Part shown: in pieces, positions 6,093 to 12,427 of the stretch
Position numbering within the stretch: the stretch's first letter is position 1
Layout: the number at the start of each line of letters is the position of its first letter
Source of the DNA: Natrialbaceae archaeon
Lineage (GTDB): Archaea > Halobacteriota > Halobacteria > Halobacteriales > Natrialbaceae
NCBI GenBank assembly: GCA_003552325.1
Contig: PUKM01000032.1
Coordinates: forward strand, 1 to 12,427
Length of the DNA: 12,427 bases
Direction of reading: 5' to 3'
The notes under the pieces: model-generated
Told to the model about the DNA's origin: nothing
What the model saw: only the letters and a program-made list of their open reading frames with translations
Databases searched by the model: none
Program-made: the position numbers and the translations under genes

Positions 6093-7106
6093 ATGCACAT
6101 CGCAATTCTCGCTCACGAGAACTTCCCCCACAGGGCCAAGACGGCCCTGGGCGTGCTCAGGTACGCCGACTACGAGGTCGCCGCCGTGTTAGACCGCGAC
6201 CAGGCAGGTGCATCCGTGTCCGATTTCGTCGATGACGTCCAGGATGCCCCGATCGTTGCTGGCATGGACGACGTCGATGACGACGTCGACGCCTTGCTCA
6301 TCGGCATCGCCCCGATTGGCGGCGGCTTCGAAGAAAGCTGGCGGGAGGACGTGACAACAGCACTCGAGCGCGGCTGTGATCTCATCTCCGGCCTGCACTA
6401 TTTTCTCGCCGAAGACGACGAGTTCACTGCCCTCGCCGACGAACACGGCGGCGAGATCTGGGACGTCAGAAAACCCCACGATGACCTCACCGTTGCAGAC
6501 GGCGTCGCCGCCGACCTCGATGCCGAGATCATCCTCACCGTCGGCACCGACTGTTCGGTCGGGAAGATGACGACGACGATGAAACTGGCTCGAGACGCCC
6601 GTGACGCCGGGTACGACGCGGCTGTCATTCCAACGGGCCAGACGGGAATCATGATCGAAGGGTGGGGGAACCCCGTCGACCGCGTCGTTAGTGATTTCAC
6701 CGCCGGAGCGGTCGAGGAGATGCTCGTCGAGAAGGCCGACGAGCACGACTACCTGTTCGTCGAGGGCCAGGGCAGCATCGTCCATCCCGCGTACTCCGCG
6801 GTTACCTGTGGAATCCTTCACGGCGCGATGGCCGACCAACTGATTCTCTGTGACGTCGCCGACCGGGACGTGATTCACGGCTATGAGTCATTCGAGCAGC
6901 CACCGATACCCACCTACGTCGATCTCTACGAGAACCTCGCAGCCCCTGTTTCGCCTTCGACAGTCGTCGCCGGCGCGCTGAACACCTACGGCCTCGAGGA
7001 CGACGCGGCTCGCGACGCCCTCGACGCGTTCGAAGCCGACCTCGGCAAACCCGCCACCGACGTGATCCGCTATGGGACTGACGACCTCCTCGAGGTGGTA
7101 CTATGA
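6093..7106 (+). CDS. DUF1611 protein, DgcN-like N-acetyltransferase candidate
   Basis: This 337-residue cytoplasmic protein has the two-part DUF1611 layout: an N-terminal Rossmann-like domain (MHIAILAHENFPHRAKTALG, about 1-140) and a C-terminal P-loop NTPase-like domain. The latter has the Walker A motif GTDCSVGKMT at 151-160 and the family segments VIPTGQTGIMIEGWG (178-192) and FVEGQGSIVHPAYS (222-235). Bacterial members paired with an enolase-superfamily racemase include DgcN, described as a D-glutamate N-acetyltransferase. Here the downstream gene starts inside this gene's stop codon (ATGA overlap), so the two are almost certainly co-translated. By analogy the protein may acylate a D-amino acid for the epimerase to invert. 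The substrate is inferred from the pairing only. Confidence 0.78.
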   Translation: MHIAILAHENFPHRAKTALGVLRYADYEVAAVLDRDQAGASVSDFVDDVQDAPIVAGMDDVDDDVDALLIGIAPIGGGFEESWREDVTTALERGCDLISGLHYFLAEDDEFTALADEHGGEIWDVRKPHDDLTVADGVAADLDAEIILTVGTDCSVGKMTTTMKLARDARDAGYDAAVIPTGQTGIMIEGWGNPVDRVVSDFTAGAVEEMLVEKADEHDYLFVEGQGSIVHPAYSAVTCGILHGAMADQLILCDVADRDVIHGYESFEQPPIPTYVDLYENLAAPVSPSTVVAGALNTYGLEDDAARDALDAFEADLGKPATDVIRYGTDDLLEVVL

Positions 7107-8143
7107 GCCTCGAGACCAGTTTCGAGCGAGTGACGATGCCACTCGAGCATCCGTTTACCATCTCACGGGGGACACAAACGGAAGCCGAGGCAGTAATCGT
7201 CACCATCGAGGACGACGCTGGGAATGTCGGTATCGGTGGCGCTGGCCCCTCCGCCCATTACGGCGAGAGCGCGGCAACTGTCGAGGCCGTCCTGCCAGAC
7301 CTCCTCGAGGTCGTCGAAGCCGTCGACGACCCCCACCAACTCGAACAGATCGAACGACGAATGCGCGAGACGATCGAACGCAATCCAGCCGCCCGGTGTG
7401 CGGTGAGTATCGCCCTCCACGATCTCGTGACGACACAACTCGAGGTTCCGTTGTACCAGTACTGGGGGCTCGATCCCACCGAAACGGTGACGAGTTCCTA
7501 CACGATCGGGATCGACGACACCGAGACGATGCGGGCGAAAACCGAGGAAGCCGTCGACCGTGGATACACTACCCTGAAAGTGAAACTCGGGACCGACCGG
7601 GATCTCGAGATCATCCGGACGATCCGCGACGTCGCCCCGGATGTCCGCCTCTACGTCGACGCGAACGAGGCCTGGACGCCCCGCGAGGCCGTCCAAAAAA
7701 TCGAGGGGCTGGTCCCCTACGACCTCGAGTTCGTCGAACAGCCGGTGTCGGCAGAAGACCCCGAGGGACTCCGGTACGTCTACGAACGGGCGGCCCTCCC
7801 GATCGCTGCCGACGAATCGTGTATCACCGTCGAGGACATCCCACAGATCGCAGACCGGTGTGACATCGCCAACCTGAAACTGATGAAATGCGGTGGCCTC
7901 CGTGAAGCGATCCGGATTATTCACACCGCCCGCGCCCACGGCCTCCAGGTCATGTGTGGGTGTATGTCCGAGTCCAACGCCTCGATCGCCGCGGCCTGTC
8001 ACCTCGCGCCCTTGCTCGATTACGCCGACCTCGACGGGTCACTCTTGCTCGCTGAAGATCCCTACGATGGCGTGCCAATGCCCGGTGGCCGGATCGAGTT
8101 GAGCGCCCTCGAGGACACGGGGACGGGCGTTCGACAAGGCTAA
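7103..8143 (+). CDS. Enolase-superfamily epimerase (dipeptide epimerase or DgcA-like N-acyl racemase)
   Basis: A 346-residue enzyme of the MLE subgroup. The N-terminal capping domain covers about 1-125 and the TIM barrel 130-346. Catalytic residues are visible: the KVK pair (K159, K161) on one face, metal ligands D186 (VDANEAW), E212 (VEQP) and D237 (ADES), and the opposing lysine in KLMKCGG (K262). CMSES (287-291) and the DLD motif at 309-311 are typical of dipeptide epimerases such as L-Ala-D/L-Glu epimerase, where the aspartates bind the substrate's amino group. Pairing with a DUF1611 protein suggests instead, or also, an N-acetyl-D-glutamate racemase role as in DgcA. All key residues are present, so it should be active. 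It is translationally coupled to the gene upstream by a four-base overlap. Confidence 0.85.
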   Translation: MSLETSFERVTMPLEHPFTISRGTQTEAEAVIVTIEDDAGNVGIGGAGPSAHYGESAATVEAVLPDLLEVVEAVDDPHQLEQIERRMRETIERNPAARCAVSIALHDLVTTQLEVPLYQYWGLDPTETVTSSYTIGIDDTETMRAKTEEAVDRGYTTLKVKLGTDRDLEIIRTIRDVAPDVRLYVDANEAWTPREAVQKIEGLVPYDLEFVEQPVSAEDPEGLRYVYERAALPIAADESCITVEDIPQIADRCDIANLKLMKCGGLREAIRIIHTARAHGLQVMCGCMSESNASIAAACHLAPLLDYADLDGSLLLAEDPYDGVPMPGGRIELSALEDTGTGVRQG

Positions 8144-8202
8144 CCCGCCCGAACAGAGGGGCCAGCCCGTCGAATACAGGCACATACTGCGAACAGCAGA
8201 TG

Positions 8203-8210
8203 TATTTTAG
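8203..8210 (+). promoter_or_regulatory. TATA box of the interrupted DUF7344-like gene
   Basis: TATTTTAG is centred about 30 bases before the ATG at 8237. It is only about 18 bases from the in-frame ATG at 8225, which argues for the later start. Confidence 0.55.
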
Positions 8211-8236
8211 TACCACCCGCCTGTATGTGGCCATCT

Positions 8237-8632
8237 ATGGCACTCGAGGGCCGGAATCCGGAAGCACAGGTAATCACCAGATGGAATCGTGCGTTCGACG
8301 CCCTGAAAGCCGAACCCCGTCGACAGCTCGTCGCTTCCCTCCTCGATGCCGAGAGCGACACCGTTGCCCTCCCCGACGCCGCACAGTCCCCGGCGGTACC
8401 AACTGACCCCGATGCTCTCACCCTCGAATTACACCATCAGCACCTCCCGAAACTCACCGGTGCTGGCTACATCGAATGGGACGACGACCCCTTATAGGCC
8501 CATCGTGGCCCAAAATTCGACACAGTCGAGGCTATTTTGAGCGCGCTCCACCGAGAAGCGGACCGGTTCCCGCCCGAACTCGTCGATGGCTGTTACCGGC
8601 TCGAGTACGAACGTGAGCGGCGTACCCCGTGA
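8237..8632 (+). pseudogene. DUF7344-like regulator gene interrupted by an in-frame amber codon
   Basis: The frame from ATG 8237 encodes 86 residues with a winged-helix pattern (FDALKAEPRRQLVASLLDA, then LELHHQHLPKLTGAGYIEWD) and stops at TAG 8495-8497. The same frame continues without a shift for 44 more codons to TGA 8630-8632, reading AHRGPKFDTVEAILSAL and then FPPELVDGCYRLEYERE. That tail is what haloarchaeal DUF7344-type proteins normally carry after the WDDDP-type wing, where an R-G-P-x-F-D segment is expected. The simplest reading is a single nonsense change in a 131-codon gene, for example CAG to TAG. The truncated product keeps most of the DNA-binding domain and might still be made from its good TATA box. 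A sequencing error or readthrough is possible. Confidence 0.72.
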
Positions 8633-8666
8633 ATCGAGGCCACATACGAGACAGATCGTTCATCAA

Positions 8667-8688
8667 GAGAGATGAATACAGATCTCTC
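8667..8688. other. Short hairpin after the interrupted gene
   Basis: GAGAGAT and ATCTCTC form a 7-bp stem with an 8-base loop about 35 bases after the TGA at 8632. There is no following T-run. It may mark the end of the upstream transcript, or be incidental. Confidence 0.25.
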
Positions 8689-8745
8689 CTGGCGTCCCTG
8701 ACAGACACCTGCCGAAATTACTGGCGCTCGAGTGATCGGTACCGC

Positions 8746-8751
8746 TATTTT
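8746..8751 (+). promoter_or_regulatory. TATA-like box of the 31-residue peptide gene
   Basis: TATTTT followed by CCCC is centred about 25 bases before the ATG at 8774, matching the leaderless pattern of the neighbouring genes and supporting the small gene. Confidence 0.5.
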
Positions 8752-8773
8752 CCCCGAGACCGAAGTATGGCCG

Positions 8774-8869
8774 ATGAACGAACCCCAACTCCTCATGACG
8801 ATCGTCCTCGTCGTGGTGGTCCTCGTGTGTCTAGCGGGTATTCTCTACATCTCGTTTGTCTGGGATTGA
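8774..8869 (+). CDS. 31-residue single-span membrane peptide
   Basis: A very short frame reads MNEPQLLMTIVLVVVVLVCL, then AGILYISFVWD, then TGA. After seven residues it is one continuous membrane helix with a short Trp-Asp end. An in-frame TATA-like box 25 bases upstream, the strongly hydrophobic reading in only this frame, and ordinary haloarchaeal codon choice (CTC, GTC, GTG, ATC) support it. The longer frame on this strand (8629-9171) is Arg-rich and looks like a shadow. It lies 119 bases from the convergent end of the membrane protein at 8989. Function is unknown; peptides of this type are often overlooked or act as small membrane partners. Confidence 0.6.
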   Translation: MNEPQLLMTIVLVVVVLVCLAGILYISFVWD

Positions 8870-8988
8870 GACGGTCTGCGGTGGTGCAACTGCGGACGGA
8901 TCGCGAGTGGACCGGTACTGGCGTATCGTCGGCCGTCCAAGAGCGTGGAATTCATCTGGGGAACCCAGGTGCGAACCAACAGAGGCGA

Positions 8989-10023
8989 TCAATCCCCGGT
9001 CGTCGGCTCCTCGAGCGTCTCGAAGGGGTCGGCGTCTGGGTCTTTCTGCGGGAGCATCGGCCCAACGGAGACCGTCCGCCGAGTCACCGTGGCGGTCCGA
9101 ATAATGTACGCCGTGAGCAGCGTCAATGGGTATCCCACGACGGCGATGAGTCCACTTACCAGCCACGGTAACACCGTGTGCGACGGGACCGCACCCGTCG
9201 GTCCAGCATAGATGAGTCCGATCAGTAACGCAGCTGAGACCGCCGGAATCCCTGTCAACAACGTCAGTTGGGAAAACCGAGTGAGCTCTCGTTGGAGGTA
9301 GGTCGTTTTAAAGTGTTCACGCGCTACGATGAACAGTTCGAGCCCCTCCTCGACCTGCTCGAGTGCCTCGGAAGCCTCTCCGGAGTCGCCATGGCGTGTC
9401 AGCAACGCCCGAGTGAGGTACAGAAATCGCGCGGCGTCGAAATCGATCGCAACCGAAATCGCCCCGAACGTCCCGAACGACGACGAGTCGAGCAGCGCTT
9501 CAGTCCGGTCGAGACGCTCGTCCAGCACCGAAACAAACTCGTGCAACTGTTGGTCCTGGTGTGTCTCTGCCGCCTCCTCGAGGGTCGCCACGTGTTCGTC
9601 AAGGGTATCGGTCAATTCCTGAAGCAGTTGTGTCGGCGAACCGGGCGAGGGCCGGATGCTGGCGTGTGTCGCAAGGTCATCACGAAAGGTGTACACCCCC
9701 TCGAGCGTCTCTCGAACCTCGCCTGCTGTCGAAAACTCTCGAGAGAGGATCAACTGATTGATCGAGACAACGAGGGTGACGAGTGAGAACGTTCCCGCGA
9801 TCATGCCACCTGCCAGCCGCGTCATCGAATCGTCGTTAACGAACGAAATGAATCCCCCGGACTCCAGGATGAGCAAAGAGAGAAAGCCAAAAAGCGAGAG
9901 TCCGGTCGCGAGAAACAATCGATTTCCGTCGATCAGCACCCACTCTTTGAGTTGGACGGCTGCCGTCACCAATCCGTTGGACCGTTCATCGACGGCGGTC
10001 CGCATCGACTCTTCGGGAGACAT
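8989..10023 (-). CDS. Four-helix membrane protein with a large soluble middle domain, unknown function
   Basis: A 344-residue protein with two N-terminal membrane helices (about 36-54 and 70-92), a mostly helical soluble part (about 95-245) and two C-terminal helices (about 252-273 and 285-308), then a short acidic tail. A conserved-looking stretch follows helix 2: SINQLILSREFSTAGEVRET. The central part has amphipathic, Glu/Leu-rich helices (LLQELTDTLDEHVATLEEAA and ASEALEQVEEGLELF) suited to oligomerisation. I recognise this as the style of an uncharacterised haloarchaeal membrane family but know no function. The outer two pairs of helices would place the middle domain on one side of the membrane. 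It has a clear TATA box and is divergent from the lipoprotein gene. Confidence 0.75.
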   Translation of the reverse strand: MSPEESMRTAVDERSNGLVTAAVQLKEWVLIDGNRLFLATGLSLFGFLSLLILESGGFISFVNDDSMTRLAGGMIAGTFSLVTLVVSINQLILSREFSTAGEVRETLEGVYTFRDDLATHASIRPSPGSPTQLLQELTDTLDEHVATLEEAAETHQDQQLHEFVSVLDERLDRTEALLDSSSFGTFGAISVAIDFDAARFLYLTRALLTRHGDSGEASEALEQVEEGLELFIVAREHFKTTYLQRELTRFSQLTLLTGIPAVSAALLIGLIYAGPTGAVPSHTVLPWLVSGLIAVVGYPLTLLTAYIIRTATVTRRTVSVGPMLPQKDPDADPFETLEEPTTGD

Positions 10024-10046
10024 TTGGTACGTTCACACTAGAGGGG

Positions 10047-10056
10047 ACTAAAAATC
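10047..10056 (-). promoter_or_regulatory. TATA box of the membrane protein gene at 10023
   Basis: On the minus strand it reads GATTTTTAGT, centred about 28 bases before the ATG at 10021-10023. Confidence 0.6.
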
Positions 10057-10124
10057 TCCTTGCTGCATACCGCACAGTCGTGTGCAGGGCAGAGACTGAA
10101 TCGGCTGGGCGCTGTCGGGCACCC

Positions 10125-10673
10125 ATGCCCGATGCCTCGGTCAGAGCCGATGAACGCTCGAGGCGAAGCCAGTCAGATGAACACCACGAGTCCAGGGAGT
10201 CGGTCCATTACTCTCGCAGGGTGGCACTCGTTGGTGGCATACTCTGGTTTGCTGGCTGTCTCGACCGCGGTGACGGTGGGCCAGCCTACACCGAGCGAAC
10301 GCCGGTTACCGCCGACGGTGACCCCCGGAACGAAAGCGAACAGCGAACGGCAGCTACACTCGTGGAACGAGAACCAGCCGATGCTGTCTCGAGTACTGTT
10401 GACGCGGAAATACGTGACCACGAGTTCGTTCAGGAAGACGATTATCGAGGCTCGACAGTCCAGGGTACCATCGAAAACCAGGGTGACGACCGCCTGGCAA
10501 TACTCGAGGTCCGCGTTCGTGTCTATGGAGAGGAAGACGAACACCTGGGGAGATATATGAGTCGGACCGGAGACCTCGAGCCCGGCGAACAGTGGGCCTT
10601 TACGGTGATCGTTCTCGAGGCACCAACGGACATCGCGTCCTATGACGTCGACGTCCTCGCGGCACCCGGGTGA
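10125..10673 (+). CDS. Tat-type lipoprotein with FxLYD-like domain
   Basis: A 182-residue exported protein. The signal is SRRVALVGGILWFAGC: twin arginines at 31-32, a short hydrophobic stretch and a lipobox ending in C45, the usual layout for haloarchaeal Tat lipoproteins anchored on the outer face of the membrane. An acidic linker leads to a beta-rich domain (about 92-182) with the FxLYD pattern: VDAEIRDHEFVQED, STVQGTIENQGDDRL, LEVRVRVYGEEDEHLGRYMS, then LEPGEQWAFTVIV. Such domains are thought to bind or scaffold other surface molecules; the role is unknown. The start is uncertain. ATG 10125 gives a long n-region of about 30 residues, a GTG at 10080 is further upstream, and no clear TATA box is seen. 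It converges on pspA with 45 bases between stops. Confidence 0.72.
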   Translation: MPDASVRADERSRRSQSDEHHESRESVHYSRRVALVGGILWFAGCLDRGDGGPAYTERTPVTADGDPRNESEQRTAATLVEREPADAVSSTVDAEIRDHEFVQEDDYRGSTVQGTIENQGDDRLAILEVRVRVYGEEDEHLGRYMSRTGDLEPGEQWAFTVIVLEAPTDIASYDVDVLAAPG

Positions 10674-10718
10674 ACAGGCCCATCGGTGTGGCTCGGGATC
10701 GAACCACAACAGCGGCGG

Positions 10719-11585
10719 TCAGTTCTCCTCTTCTTTCAGTTCAGCGAGTTCGGACTCGACTTCGGCGTCGTCGACGTCAGCCTCCAAATCATCGAGTTCG
10801 GCCTCGAGGTCGGCATCGGCCGCAGGCTCGGCTTCGACATCTGCCTGATCGTCCGCCCCAGCCGCTTCGGTGTCCGCCTCGCCATCGTCTGCGCCCATTT
10901 CGGCTTTGAGCGTCTCGAGTTCGGCGTCGACACCGCTGCCTGCGGAGAGTTCCTCGAGTTCTCGATCGATGTTGTCCTTATCGGACATCACGTCGTCGAA
11001 CGCGCCGCTTTCGTGGAGTTCGTCGAGCGCCGCTGCCCGGGCTTCCATATCCTGTGTCTGTTCTTCGGCCCGTTCGATCGCGCGGCCGACGTCCTCGAAC
11101 TCCTCGCCCGTCGCCGTCATCGCTTCTGACACCGTCGAACTCGCCTCTGCGGCCTCGTAGCGGGCTTTCATCGTCTCTTTTTTCGTGCGGAACTCCTCGA
11201 TACGGCCCTGGAGTTCGTCTTTCTGGTCGATCAGTTGGTCTTGCTGGCTCTGCAGATCGGAGACCTGACGCTCGAGTTCTTCGATCTGGTTCATCTTCGC
11301 CTTCTTCTTCTCGAGGGCGCGACGGGCCAGGTCCTCACGACCCTGCTGGACGGCCGTCCGGGCCTGTCCGTTGTGTTTCTCGACGTTCTCCTCGAGTCGG
11401 CGTTTTTGCATCTCGAGCCGTTTCTTCTGTGTCGTCAGGTCGGCGATCCCACGTTTGACCTGCTGGAGCTGATCGCGCATCTGCTCGTAGGAGTAATCGA
11501 GCGTCTGCGTCGGATCCTCCTGCCGATTGAGAAACGAGTTGATCTTCGACCGGATGACGTACGAGGTCCGAGAGAGGATACCCAT
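10719..11585 (-). CDS. pspA: PspA/IM30 family membrane-stress protein
   Basis: A 288-residue member of the PspA/Vipp1/ESCRT-III-like family that assembles on membranes and protects them under stress. The N-terminal helix MGILSRTSYVIRSKINSFLN can insert in the membrane. It is followed by the family's start of the coiled coil, DPTQTLDYSYEQMRDQLQQV (about 24-43), and long heptad-rich helices to about residue 205 with ARRALEKKKAKMNQIEELE in the middle. The last 70 residues are an unusually acidic Ala/Asp/Glu-rich tail (repeats such as LEAELDDLEADVDDAEVE), longer than bacterial PspA ends and perhaps a salt adaptation or regulatory tail. A TATA box lies 29 bases upstream. The divergent alpha/beta hydrolase shares the 96-base promoter region. 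The partners pspB/C/F are not present. Confidence 0.9.
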   Translation of the reverse strand: MGILSRTSYVIRSKINSFLNRQEDPTQTLDYSYEQMRDQLQQVKRGIADLTTQKKRLEMQKRRLEENVEKHNGQARTAVQQGREDLARRALEKKKAKMNQIEELERQVSDLQSQQDQLIDQKDELQGRIEEFRTKKETMKARYEAAEASSTVSEAMTATGEEFEDVGRAIERAEEQTQDMEARAAALDELHESGAFDDVMSDKDNIDRELEELSAGSGVDAELETLKAEMGADDGEADTEAAGADDQADVEAEPAADADLEAELDDLEADVDDAEVESELAELKEEEN

Positions 11586-11609
11586 ATATACTACGTGTCG
11601 CTCCCGACT

Positions 11610-11620
11610 CTTAAAAACTT
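11610..11620 (-). promoter_or_regulatory. TATA box of pspA
   Basis: On the minus strand it reads AAGTTTTTAAG, centred about 29 bases before the ATG at 11583-11585. Confidence 0.6.
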
Positions 11621-11653
11621 CACATCGGTAACAGACTGCGAACGAGATACGTT

Positions 11654-11662
11654 CATACTAAT
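11654..11662 (+). promoter_or_regulatory. TATA-like box of the alpha/beta hydrolase gene
   Basis: CATACTAAT is centred about 24-26 bases before the ATG at 11682. It overlaps the alternative ATG at 11661, which argues against that earlier start. Confidence 0.45.
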
Positions 11663-11681
11663 GGCGTCCCAACCGTGGGCT

Positions 11682-12320
11682 ATGTCGGATGTCACCACTT
11701 CGAGCGTCCCCATCCCCGGGCCCCGAGACGTTCGGGCGACCCTCGATGAACCGGATTCGACACCCGAACGAGCGGGGCTCGTCGTCGCCTGTCCACCGCA
11801 TCCCCAACACGGCGGGACGCGAAGCGACCAACGCCTGACGGCCGTCAGCGACGCCCTCACGTCTCGAGGGATCGACTGCCTCCGCATCGACTACGGCGAG
11901 TGGGACGAGGGGTACGGCGAACGTCGGGACGTCGAGCAGGCCCTCGAGTGGGCCACAGAGCGTACCGAACGCGTCGGCCTCTTTGGCTTCAGTTTCGGGG
12001 CCGGCCTTGCCCTTCTCGCGGGAGAACACGACGCGGTCGATGCCGTCGGCGCACTCGCTCCGCCATCGCACCTTGCTGCCGACCTCGACGTGACCGGTGC
12101 CCTCGAGGAAACGACTGTTCCGGTGCTCCTTGCCGTCGGTATTCGGGATGCCACCGTGGACTGGGAACCCGTCGTCGAACTGGCTCGAGAGCGCGGCGAT
12201 CGGGTACTCGAGTGGCCCGCCGATCACTTCTTCGTCGGCCAACAGGGCGACGTCGCCAACGAATTTGCGTCGTTTTTTGCCGAGACGACTGGCCCCGGCT
12301 CAGAGCAGGAAGGCCAGTAA
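11682..12320 (+). CDS. Alpha/beta hydrolase (dienelactone-hydrolase-like)
   Basis: A 212-residue cytoplasmic alpha/beta hydrolase. Visible elements are the oxyanion-side segment VVACPPHPQHGGT (35-46), the nucleophile elbow GFSFG with S104 (102-106), an acid in GIRDATVDW (D156 or D160) and the catalytic histidine H182 in ADHFFVG. The size and the early CPPHP-x-HGG segment resemble small serine hydrolases of the dienelactone hydrolase/esterase group also annotated as alpha/beta family hydrolases. The natural substrate cannot be told. Start 11682 (MSDVTTSSVP) is preferred for its TATA-like spacing; 11661 would add seven residues. The longer frame from 11235 reads antisense through pspA and is not real. 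It is divergent from pspA and followed by the second palindromic element 19 bases after its stop. Confidence 0.85.
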   Translation: MSDVTTSSVPIPGPRDVRATLDEPDSTPERAGLVVACPPHPQHGGTRSDQRLTAVSDALTSRGIDCLRIDYGEWDEGYGERRDVEQALEWATERTERVGLFGFSFGAGLALLAGEHDAVDAVGALAPPSHLAADLDVTGALEETTVPVLLAVGIRDATVDWEPVVELARERGDRVLEWPADHFFVGQQGDVANEFASFFAETTGPGSEQEGQ

Positions 12321-12339
12321 TCGGGCCGAAATCGATACC

Positions 12340-12422
12340 TGATACTGTTGGCTGTCACTGTGTACCGATTCTCGCCACCCGGGGAGGCGAGAATCGTGAA
12401 CGACGTACAGCCGACAGTATGA
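12340..12422 (-). repeat. 83-bp palindromic element, copy 2 (inverted relative to copy 1)
   Basis: Outer arms ATACTGTTGGCTGT (12342-12355) and ACAGCCGACAGTAT (12407-12420) pair with one mismatch. An inner perfect 11-bp stem, CGATTCTCGCC / GGCGAGAATCG, surrounds a 9-base loop, with 10 unpaired bases on each side between the stems. Its reverse complement matches 4391-4473 at 76 of 83 positions without gaps. It lies directly after the hydrolase stop codon at 12320, and what follows is outside the window. Confidence 0.85.
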
Positions 12423-12427
12423 GAGAG

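Noticed and set aside
8495..8497. Amber codon read as pyrrolysine
   Set aside because: No pyl genes or methylamine methyltransferases are in the window, and the protein is a DNA-binding regulator; a nonsense change is far simpler.
8629..9171. Plus-strand frame of 180 codons
   Set aside because: It is Arg-rich without domain pattern, and overlaps the 31-residue peptide gene in another frame and the 3' end of the membrane protein gene on the minus strand.
10173..10709. Minus-strand frame of 178 codons opposite the lipoprotein
   Set aside because: The plus strand shows a twin-arginine signal, a lipobox and an FxLYD-like domain; the minus frame has no recognisable features.
11235..11681. Upstream extension of the hydrolase frame
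   Set aside because: The extension reads antisense through pspA; the hydrolase fold begins after 11682 and has its own TATA-like box.

Overview
The window is from a haloarchaeon, possibly of the Natrialbaceae type. Its proteins are strongly acidic and its coding DNA is GC-rich, with Leu-Glu very often written as CTCGAG. Most genes have a TATA-like box about 25-30 bases before the ATG and no convincing ribosome binding site, as expected of leaderless archaeal transcripts. Several proteins match families known mainly from haloarchaea (DUF5817, DUF5802, DUF7344-like). No rRNA, tRNA, CRISPR array or intact insertion sequence was seen. Assignments rest on reading motifs by eye, not on searches.

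Layout, left to right. A possible partial gene leaves the left edge on the minus strand, preceded on the same strand by a 5-formyltetrahydrofolate cyclo-ligase-like gene. Divergent from these are thioredoxin, a zinc-ribbon/winged-helix protein (DUF5817) and a four-helix membrane protein. Then come minus-strand genes: a 42-residue membrane peptide, a double winged-helix ArsR-type regulator, and a secreted, probably glycosylated acidic protein. A 410-base intergenic region follows, holding promoters, repeated TTCGAAC-type motifs and one copy of an 83-bp imperfect palindrome. Downstream on the plus strand are DUF5802, a Vms1/ANKZF1-like (VLRF1) peptidyl-tRNA hydrolase, and an overlapping two-gene operon of a DUF1611 protein and an enolase-superfamily epimerase.

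The right part holds a DUF7344-like regulator interrupted by an in-frame amber codon, a 31-residue membrane peptide, a four-helix membrane protein (minus), a Tat-type lipoprotein with an FxLYD-like domain (plus), PspA (minus) and a divergent alpha/beta hydrolase. The window ends in a second, inverted copy of the 83-bp palindrome.

Functional threads. The DUF1611/epimerase pair looks like the DgcN/DgcA pathway for D-glutamate use, or another N-acyl/dipeptide epimerisation route. The VLRF1 protein suggests rescue of stalled ribosomes, and PspA suggests membrane stress response. The most novel signal is the pair of 83-bp palindromic elements about 7.9 kb apart, 92% identical, with all differences confined to the middle.
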